Shown here: positions 1 through 4,492 of the stretch, in pieces
Numbering within the stretch: position 1 is the first letter of the stretch
Layout of the letters: every line of letters begins with the position of its first letter
From: Oscillospiraceae bacterium
Lineage (GTDB): Bacteria > Bacillota > Clostridia > Oscillospirales > Ruminococcaceae
DNA: 5,363 bases
Direction of reading: 5' to 3'
NCBI GenBank assembly: GCA_900768735.1
Contig: CAAGDZ010000027.1
Span: 1 to 5,363 of the forward strand
The notes under the pieces: model-generated
Seen by the model: the letters and a program-made list of their open reading frames with translations, nothing else
Databases searched by the model: none
Told to the model about the DNA's origin: nothing
Program-made: the position numbers and the translations under genes

Positions 1-23
1 GCAATTATTCATGAAATAAAGAG

Positions 24-54
24 ATAAACCACCTAGTTCCAGTAGGTGGTTTAT
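24..54. terminator. Perfect 11-bp hairpin, possible terminator or mobile-element end
   Basis: ATAAACCACCT (24-34) and AGGTGGTTTAT (44-54) are exact inverted complements separated by a 9-nt loop. On the plus strand the stem runs into TTTATTGTGTT and on the minus strand into a TTTATCTCTTTATTTC stretch. It could act as a weak intrinsic terminator in either direction, though neither T-tract is clean. On the minus strand the 3' arm contains AGGTGG, a Shine-Dalgarno-like string that would be held in the stem. Hairpins of this ACCACC/GGTGGT type are also familiar at IS200/IS605-family ends, but no transposase gene is visible, so that identity is inference. Confidence 0.5.
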
Positions 55-71
55 TGTGTTATATAACGTTT

Positions 72-118
72 AAACCATGAAGGTGACCGCCTGAAAGACG
101 TTCTCATCTTCGTGGTTT
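72..118. other. Long imperfect inverted repeat (structured RNA or element end)
   Basis: The arms 72-86 and 104-118 pair over 15 bp with two G-U wobbles when read as plus-strand RNA. A small nested hairpin (88-92 with 96-100, loop GAA) sits at the tip. The wobbles in the long stem become A-C mismatches on the minus strand, whereas the nested hairpin has its wobble on the minus strand, so the folding strand is ambiguous. The element lies just downstream of a perfect minus-strand promoter; most of it would be in the 5' leader of that transcript, with a start expected near 113. It may be a small RNA or the leader of a gene beyond the left edge, and an IS200/IS605-like leader is one possibility. 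No family is assigned. Confidence 0.45.
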
Positions 119-119
119 T

Positions 120-148
120 ATTATACCCCGTTTTGATACAAATGTCAA
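120..148 (-). promoter_or_regulatory. Perfect consensus sigma-A promoter facing left
   Basis: Read on the minus strand there is TTGACA (148-143), a 17-nt spacer and TATAAT (125-120), an exact match to the housekeeping consensus with optimal spacing. The predicted start is near position 113. The transcript would run left through the hairpins at 72-118 and 24-54 and out of the window. It points the same way as the recD2 operon but lies downstream of it, so it serves a separate unit. No open reading frame of useful length starts in the 112 bp that remain. Confidence 0.8.
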
Positions 149-249
149 GTGCCTGCTGCAAAAACAGAATAACAGCGGTAAAAAATTACAAATCGACAAA
201 ATATGTTTAAATATTACAAACTGTCAATCAAAACTGCTGCCAAAAAGCC
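149..249. other. AT-rich spacer downstream of recD2, no clear terminator
   Basis: This roughly 100-bp stretch separates the recD2 stop from the left-facing promoter. It has short weak inverted repeats but no GC-rich stem followed by a T-tract on the minus strand, so recD2 transcripts may read through toward the hairpins at 72-118 and 24-54. I see no gene in it. Confidence 0.5.
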
Positions 250-2505
250 TTATTCTAAGTTTTCCTCGCTGTCATCTATATCCATATCGCTCCTGCTCAT
301 CTCGGCTTCGAGCATCGGGCGGAGCAGAGAATAGCGGAGCATTTTCTTGTCATTGTCCACCATTACGCGGACAAGCTCCTTTGTGCCTATGATTATCAGT
401 AGCTTTTTTGCCCTTGTTACACCCGTGTAGAGCAGATTGCGGTACAGCAGATTTTTTGTATAGCCGGTTATCGGGATAATGACTGCGTCGTACTCGCTGC
501 CCTGGCTTTTATGTATGGTTATCGCGTAGGCGTGCTCGAGCTTTCTCAGCATCTCGGAGGTGTATATCGCAATTCTGCCCTCAAAGTCGATGGTAACGTT
601 CATGGAAAAGCGGTCTACTGAACGGATAATTCCTATATCGCCGTTGAATATGCCGGAGCCCTTTTCATTGTTGCGCGTCCACAGCACGTCATAATCGTTT
701 TTAATCTGCATTACCTTGTCGCCGGTGCGGAACACAACATCGAAGAATTTAAGCTCTGCCTTGTTCTTTGACGGGGGGTTCAATGCAAGCTGAAGCTGGC
801 GGTTAAGCTCTCTTGTGCCCGCCGCGCCCATTTTTGTCGGACAGAGTATCTGTATATCGTCAATCGGCGAATAGCCGTAGGTTGCGGGCAGACGCTGCTT
901 TGCAAGCTGGATTACGAGCGGGGTTATATCATCCTCGTTTGCCTTGTTCATAAAGAAAAAATCGTTGGTTTTATCATCAAGTACGGGATATTCGCCGTTT
1001 ACTATCTTGTGCGCGTTTGTGACTATAAGGCTCTGCGCCGCCTGACGGAATATCTCTTTCAGCTGAACGGTCGGTATGCGGTGGGTGTTAATCAGGTCTT
1101 TGAGTATATTGCCTGCGCCGACCGAAGGTAGCTGGTTTGAGTCGCCGACCATGATGAATTTGGAGGTTGGCTTTATCGCCTTTACAAGTGCCGACATCAG
1201 CAGAGCGTCTACCATCGACATCTCGTCGGCAATTATTACATCGGCGGGGAGCGGGTTGTGTTCGCCGCGCTTGAATTTAAGCTCACCGTGCGCGGAAAAA
1301 TCCACCTCTAAAAGTCGGTGTATCGTTTTTGCGGGCTCGCCGGTGAGGTCGGACATACGCTTTGCCGCACGTCCTGTCGGAGCGCAGAGCAAAATCCGCT
1401 TTTTCATCTGCTTTAATATCTTTATCACGCCGTTGAGCGTGGTGGTTTTACCGGTACCGGGGCCGCCGGTCAGAATAAAAACGCTGCCTGTCAGGCAGGC
1501 GTTTATCGCGGCGCGCTGCAAGGCCTCGTAATGAATGTTTTCCGAAAACTCCACGCCCGCGATTTCATTTGAATAGTCCTTTTCGTACTGTGCCGAGGTT
1601 TTCAGCATGAATGCGAGCTTCTTTGCTATGCTCGTTTCCGCTTCGTAATATTCGGGCAGGTAGATAAAATCTCTGCCCGCAATGGTAACCTTTACGGCGG
1701 TTTCTTCATCAAGACAGTCCTCAAGGCAGGAATTAAACTGTCTCAGCTCAACTCCGAGGTTGGTGCAGACCGACTCCCGCAACTTTTCAAGCGGCAGGCA
1801 GGTGTGGCCTGCAAAGGCGTTTTCACGCAGTACGTAGATTATGCCCGCACGCACGCGGTTGCTGTTTTCTGCGTCAAAGCCGAGGTCGGCCGCCATGCGG
1901 TCAACCTGTAAAAAATCAATGTCAATCCCGCTCCCGCAGAGGATATACGGATTCTGCTTTATCTGCTTTATGCTGTCATGCTCGTATACCGACCAGACGC
2001 TTACTGCGTGGGAAGGACCGAAGTTGTACTCGCCGAGAAATTTAATAACCTCGTTTACGCCGGTTATCTTGCGGTATTCGTTTGCTATGTACAGCGCCTT
2101 GTCGGCGGTTATGCCCTTTACTGCGGTGAGCTGCATATAGTCGTTGTCGAGTATGTCGAGCGTCTCGCTGCCGAAGGCATTTACTATCCGCTTTGCAATA
2201 GCAGGTCCCAGTCCTTTTATAATGCCGGAGCTTAAGTATGCGGTTATCTCCTCGGGGGTAGAGGGCAGCGAGCGCTCGCAGGTCACCGCCTTGAACTGTC
2301 TGCCGTACTTGGGACTTGTTATCCACCCGCCGCGAAGCGTCAGCCGCTCGCCCTCGTTTATATCTCCGAGAGTGCCGACAACGGGTATAAGACCCTCGTC
2401 ACAGCCTAGGTTAAGCACTATATAGCCGCTTTCGGCGTTTTTAAAAATTACATCCTCGACAGAGCCGGAAAGCTCCTCGGATATGTCGGTCTTTTCGTAT
2501 TCCAA
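250..2505 (-). CDS. recD2: RecD2/YrrC-type ATP-dependent DNA helicase (SF1B)
   Basis: This is a complete 751-residue protein, within the usual RecD2 size. An N-terminal region (about 14-75) precedes helix-hairpin-helix-like segments (about 89-112 and 126-144), as in RecD2 but not in RecBCD RecD. The helicase core follows: Walker A GGPGTGKTT (347-355), motif Ia APTGRAAKRM (375-384), Walker B ADEMSMVD (426-433, D427/E428), motif III VGDSNQLPSVGAG (453-465), a motif IV-like FRQ (486-488), motif V around IHKSQGSEYD (664-673) and motif VI YTGVTRAKK (693-701). All key residues are present, so it should be active. RecD2 family proteins unwind DNA 5'-3' and act in repair and fork maintenance in bacteria lacking RecBC; that role is family knowledge. 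The start is TTG, 8 nt after AAGGAG, with an in-frame stop just upstream, so no longer start is possible. It is the last gene of the likely prmA-orf-recD2 unit. The C-terminal tail (about 736-751) is acidic. Confidence 0.95.
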   Translation of the reverse strand: MEYEKTDISEELSGSVEDVIFKNAESGYIVLNLGCDEGLIPVVGTLGDINEGERLTLRGGWITSPKYGRQFKAVTCERSLPSTPEEITAYLSSGIIKGLGPAIAKRIVNAFGSETLDILDNDYMQLTAVKGITADKALYIANEYRKITGVNEVIKFLGEYNFGPSHAVSVWSVYEHDSIKQIKQNPYILCGSGIDIDFLQVDRMAADLGFDAENSNRVRAGIIYVLRENAFAGHTCLPLEKLRESVCTNLGVELRQFNSCLEDCLDEETAVKVTIAGRDFIYLPEYYEAETSIAKKLAFMLKTSAQYEKDYSNEIAGVEFSENIHYEALQRAAINACLTGSVFILTGGPGTGKTTTLNGVIKILKQMKKRILLCAPTGRAAKRMSDLTGEPAKTIHRLLEVDFSAHGELKFKRGEHNPLPADVIIADEMSMVDALLMSALVKAIKPTSKFIMVGDSNQLPSVGAGNILKDLINTHRIPTVQLKEIFRQAAQSLIVTNAHKIVNGEYPVLDDKTNDFFFMNKANEDDITPLVIQLAKQRLPATYGYSPIDDIQILCPTKMGAAGTRELNRQLQLALNPPSKNKAELKFFDVVFRTGDKVMQIKNDYDVLWTRNNEKGSGIFNGDIGIIRSVDRFSMNVTIDFEGRIAIYTSEMLRKLEHAYAITIHKSQGSEYDAVIIPITGYTKNLLYRNLLYTGVTRAKKLLIIIGTKELVRVMVDNDKKMLRYSLLRPMLEAEMSRSDMDIDDSEENLE

Positions 2506-2513
2506 TTTGGCAG

Positions 2514-2519
2514 CTCCTT
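2514..2519 (-). promoter_or_regulatory. Ribosome binding site fixing the recD2 TTG start
   Basis: AAGGAG on the minus strand lies 8 nt before the TTG at 2505-2503. An in-frame TAA (2520-2518) overlaps it, which rules out any upstream start and makes TTG the intended initiation codon. Confidence 0.85.
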
Positions 2520-2529
2520 ATGCTTTATG

Positions 2530-2856
2530 TCATGTTGTCGGTTTCGGGTGTTTTGCCCTGCGGCGCTTTGCACTTGCCGTCCTTACCCGCGGATTGTCGG
2601 CGCAAAGCCGCGCACATATATCGGTAAGCTCCTTTTGTGAGCGCTGTGACTCGGTCATTATTATAATTACATCGCCGCGGGTGTTTTTTAGCGCGTCGCG
2701 CACACGGCACTCTATATTGTCCGGCGTGGCGTGCTTTATATAGGTAGGCTGACAGTCTCCGGTGTGAAACAGCTCGCCTATTGAGAGTACGAGATTTGCC
2801 GCGCCTAAAACGCCTAAAAAGATAAAAACGAAAACGCATAGATATATGCCGTTCAT
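2530..2856 (-). CDS. Small single-pass membrane protein of unknown function
   Basis: The product has 108 residues when started at ATG 2856. I chose this start because a GGAAGAGGTG ribosome binding site (2875-2866) ends 9 nt before it. A TTG at 2877 and an ATG at 2862 are in frame but overlap or crowd that site. Residues about 3-28 form one hydrophobic membrane segment. A short soluble part follows, with an IECRVRDAL helix (48-56), a strand-like DVIIIMTES (62-70), a helix around ELTDICARLCADNPRV (76-91), and a very basic tail (SAKRRRAKHPK). From memory this layout resembles small Clostridia proteins with a membrane anchor and a truncated glycosyltransferase-2-like fold, but too little of that fold is present to expect catalysis. 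The gene sits 79 nt after prmA and 24 nt before recD2, so it is probably cotranscribed. Function is unknown. Confidence 0.75.
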   Translation of the reverse strand: MNGIYLCVFVFIFLGVLGAANLVLSIGELFHTGDCQPTYIKHATPDNIECRVRDALKNTRGDVIIIMTESQRSQKELTDICARLCADNPRVRTASAKRRRAKHPKPTT

Positions 2857-2880
2857 AATCATAATCACCTCTTCCAAACA

Positions 2881-2905
2881 AGCAATACGATAAATCGTTT
2901 TTGCT
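2881..2905. other. Weak hairpin between prmA and the small membrane gene
   Basis: AGCAA (2881-2885) pairs with TTGCT (2901-2905 region), and an inner ACGA/TCGT stem is separated from it by a small internal loop. No T-tract follows on the minus strand. It therefore does not look like a terminator, and read-through from prmA is expected. It could be an RNA processing or stability element. Confidence 0.3.
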
Positions 2906-2935
2906 TATTATATGGTGAAAACGGCGGATTGGTGA

Positions 2936-3907
2936 TTATTCTCCGCAGATACAGAGTATCGCGTTCCAGCCCTCTTTTTCGTTTGTCGTTACCGCGCGGA
3001 TATTGTTTTCTTTAAGAGCGGCATAAACCTCGTCAAGCCGCTCGGTTATGATTCCCGATATAATCAGCTTTCCGCCGTTTTTCAAAAACCCCGTGAAATA
3101 CGGCGACATGGATATTATTACATCTGCTACTATATTCGCGGTGATTATATCGTAGCCTGTGCCTATCTTTTCGCGCAGAGCCGCATCGTCGCTGATATTT
3201 CCTACATAGGCGGTCGCCCTGTCCGCGCCGAAGCCGTTTTTCTCGGTGTTTTCGAGCGCGGTCTTTACCGAGTTTTCAAATATATCCACCATTACCGCGC
3301 TTTTCGCCCCGAGCAGGAGCGCGGCGATAGACAATATACCGCTTCCTGTGCCGAGGTCGAGCAGGCGGTCGCCGTCATTTATTTCTTTTTCAAGCATTTC
3401 CATAACAAGCCTTGTTGTATGGTGCTGACCTGTGCCGAAGGACGAGGCGGGGTCTATCTCCAGTATCTTTCTGCCTTCTGCGTCCTGCACGTCCTCCCAG
3501 CTGGGCTTTATAATCAGCTTTTCTCCGACGGTAAAGGGCTTGTAATACTGCTTCCAGTTGTTTGCCCAGTCCTCCACGCGCACGCAGTCGAGCTTTACTT
3601 CAAGCGAGCCGTAAAAATTGTCGGTATCGTTTGCTTTAAGCTCGTCAAGAGTGCCCTTCAGCGCCGAGAGCATCTCCGCACCCTGCTCGTTGTCCTGAAC
3701 GTAGCAGGTGATGTGGGTCTTTACGTCCTTTAACCCCATAAGGCTGTCGTCAACGTAATCCCAGTTGTATTCTTTATTCTCGAGAAATTCTTCAAAATCC
3801 GCCGCGTCATGGATAACGAAGCCGTTAAAGCCAAGCTCGGATAATCTCATTGTGAGTACCTGAACCGCCGCGCTTTCGGTATAGATGTCAACCTGTCTGA
3901 ACTGCAT
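2936..3907 (-). CDS. prmA: Ribosomal protein L11 methyltransferase
   Basis: The protein has 323 residues from ATG 3907, close to the usual PrmA length in Firmicutes. It matches the two-domain PrmA layout: an N-terminal substrate-binding domain (about 1-105), a linker with DWANNWKQYYKPF (113-125), and a class I SAM-dependent methyltransferase domain. The PrmA-specific FGTGQHHTT lies at 157-165, SAM motif I LLDLGTGSGIL at 182-192, an acidic residue ending the second strand at D208, and the post-I/motif IV region ITANIVAD at about 255-262. PrmA methylates lysines and the N-terminus of ribosomal protein L11 in the cytoplasm using S-adenosylmethionine (known for E. coli). A GTG at 3940 would add 11 residues but has no ribosome binding site. 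The ATG has AAGGAA 10 nt upstream. Many Firmicutes place rsmE after prmA; here a small membrane protein and recD2 follow instead. A fold-back element lies in its leader. Confidence 0.95.
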   Translation of the reverse strand: MQFRQVDIYTESAAVQVLTMRLSELGFNGFVIHDAADFEEFLENKEYNWDYVDDSLMGLKDVKTHITCYVQDNEQGAEMLSALKGTLDELKANDTDNFYGSLEVKLDCVRVEDWANNWKQYYKPFTVGEKLIIKPSWEDVQDAEGRKILEIDPASSFGTGQHHTTRLVMEMLEKEINDGDRLLDLGTGSGILSIAALLLGAKSAVMVDIFENSVKTALENTEKNGFGADRATAYVGNISDDAALREKIGTGYDIITANIVADVIISMSPYFTGFLKNGGKLIISGIITERLDEVYAALKENNIRAVTTNEKEGWNAILCICGE

Positions 3908-3917
3908 ATTATCACGT

Positions 3918-3923
3918 TTCCTT
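3918..3923 (-). promoter_or_regulatory. Ribosome binding site of prmA
   Basis: AAGGAA on the minus strand lies 10 nt before ATG 3907 and decides that start over the upstream in-frame GTG at 3940. It is outside the fold-back element ending at 3944, so translation initiation should stay accessible even if the leader folds. Confidence 0.7.
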
Positions 3924-3943
3924 TTCAAAATAAATATCACTAT

Positions 3944-4104
3944 AGGGCATCTCCGAAAACCGGTTTGAAAAGGAAAAATCGGCAGGGTGCGTCGGCTGCT
4001 AGGAAAGCTGATGAAGCAAGGCTGTATGCCTTGCGAGGAGGTTTGACGACGCAGACGGCGTGAACTGCCGATTTTTCCTCAAACAAGGTTTTCGGAGGTG
4101 CCCT
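3944..4104. mobile_element. 161-bp fold-back MITE-like element in the prmA leader
   Basis: The ends AGGGCATCTCCGAAAACC (3944-3961) and its complement (4087-4104) match at 17 of 18 positions. CTAT flanks both sides (3940-3943 and 4105-4108) as a candidate 4-bp target duplication. Inside, nearly everything pairs with its mirror: 3963-3968 with 4079-4084, 3972-3985 with 4065-4078 (14 bp perfect), 3988-3994 with 4047-4053, and a central hairpin 4016-4022 with 4028-4034 (loop TGTAT). It is too small to encode a transposase. Small size, terminal repeats and a TA-centred duplication fit a miniature inverted-repeat transposable element mobilised in trans, perhaps by an IS5- or IS630-type enzyme; that family is inference. 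It lies directly after the prmA promoter -10 box, so prmA RNA would carry it as a large hairpin. Confidence 0.7.
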
Positions 4105-4110
4105 CTATAT

Positions 4111-4139
4111 ATTATCGTACATTTCGGCGAAAAAAGCAA
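4111..4139 (-). promoter_or_regulatory. Probable promoter for prmA-orf-recD2
   Basis: On the minus strand there is TTGCTT (4139-4134), a 17-nt spacer and GATAAT (4116-4111). The -10 matches 5 of 6 consensus bases, the -35 only 3 of 6, and the spacing is ideal. The expected start near 4104 coincides with the outer end of the fold-back element. The leader to the prmA ATG would be about 197 nt. It is the best minus-strand promoter I find upstream of prmA. Confidence 0.55.
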
Positions 4140-4223
4140 GTATATTTTTAAAAAAGTACGGCTGATAAAAATGAACAAATCAGACGGCAGAAATTGTTGC
4201 AAATGCCGAAAATGAAAAAAATA
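4140..4223. other. AT-rich core between divergent promoters
   Basis: About 85 bp separates the -35 boxes of the two outward-facing promoters. It holds A/T runs and no gene, clear operator palindrome or terminator. Any regulator shared by the two transcription units would have to bind here or over the promoters, but no site can be named. Confidence 0.4.
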
Positions 4224-4252
4224 TTGACATATTATGGACGGTATAGTATAAT
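4224..4252 (+). promoter_or_regulatory. Perfect consensus sigma-A promoter of the lipoprotein gene
   Basis: TTGACA (4224-4229), a 17-nt spacer and TATAAT (4247-4252) match the consensus exactly. The start is expected at about 4258-4260, inside the first arm of the second fold-back element. This leaves a leader of about 233 nt before the lipoprotein ATG at 4493. Strong constitutive transcription is expected unless a repressor or leader structure intervenes. Confidence 0.8.
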
Positions 4253-4253
4253 A

Positions 4254-4417
4254 AGGTCACCTCCAAAAACCTCTGCCACTTTTCTGCGGCACATCTTCAT
4301 CCGTCATATTGCCCAAAATTTTTTTGAAATACATCCAGTATTCCTGCAAAAATTTGGTGCAATCTGCCGAATAAATCTGTACCGTATAAAAACGGCATAG
4401 GTCTTTAGAGGAGACCG
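4254..4417. mobile_element. Second fold-back element with related, decayed ends
   Basis: The left end AGGTCACCTCCAAAAACC (4254-4271) matches the terminal repeat of the prmA-side element (complement of its right end) at 16 of 18 bases. The right end (GGTCTTTAGAGGAGACC, 4400-4416) pairs with the left at 14 of 17 positions. Inside, CGGCA (4287-4291) pairs with TGCCG (4365-4369), ATTGC (4308-4312) with GCAAT (4359-4363), CCAAAATTTTT (4313-4323) with 4348-4357, and GAAATAC (4326-4332) with GTATTCC (4338-4344) around loop ATCCA. Size and nested design match the first element, although the interiors are not alike. No clean target duplication is seen. It occupies most of the lipoprotein leader. An alternative reading is a native structured 5' UTR or unknown cis-regulatory RNA. 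Confidence 0.5.
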
Positions 4418-4492
4418 TAAAACCAGCAGAAATATCCTTACAGCTTTAACAAAACATTCAACTTTACGCAAAACAATTTTGGAGGAATCATC

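Noticed and set aside
1..12. Minus-strand ATG at 12-10 as the start of a transposase or other gene leaving the window
   Set aside because: Only four codons are visible and the nearest Shine-Dalgarno-like string is 16 nt away, so no coding feature can be supported.
150..249. Intrinsic terminator or extra promoter after recD2
   Set aside because: The possible stems are short or mismatched and lack a T-tract. A TTGACA-like string on the minus strand has only a poor -10 match at proper spacing.
1076..1531. 151-codon plus-strand frame opposite recD2
   Set aside because: It lies antisense within the conserved helicase core, has no family resemblance and is explained as a shadow of the recD2 codons. 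The other plus-strand frames at 1841-2743 are rejected for the same reason.
2525..2881. Alternative minus-strand frame overlapping the small membrane gene
   Set aside because: It is arginine-rich with no hydrophobic segment. The overlapping frame has a good ribosome binding site, a membrane segment and ordinary composition.
3907..3940. Longer prmA starting at GTG 3940
   Set aside because: No ribosome binding site precedes it, its first base falls in the element's flanking CTAT, and the extra 11 residues are not PrmA-like; ATG 3907 has a good site.
3938..3943. Minus-strand TATAGT as an element-borne promoter for prmA
   Set aside because: No -35-like hexamer lies 16-18 nt upstream, and a better promoter exists at 4111-4139.
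3999..4202. 67-codon minus-strand frame across the prmA-side fold-back element
   Set aside because: It runs through the inverted repeat and the promoter region, has no ribosome binding site, and its sequence is dictated by the palindromic arms.
4194..4400. 68-codon plus-strand frame spanning the lipoprotein promoter
   Set aside because: It begins upstream of the perfect promoter, lacks a ribosome binding site and covers the second fold-back element.
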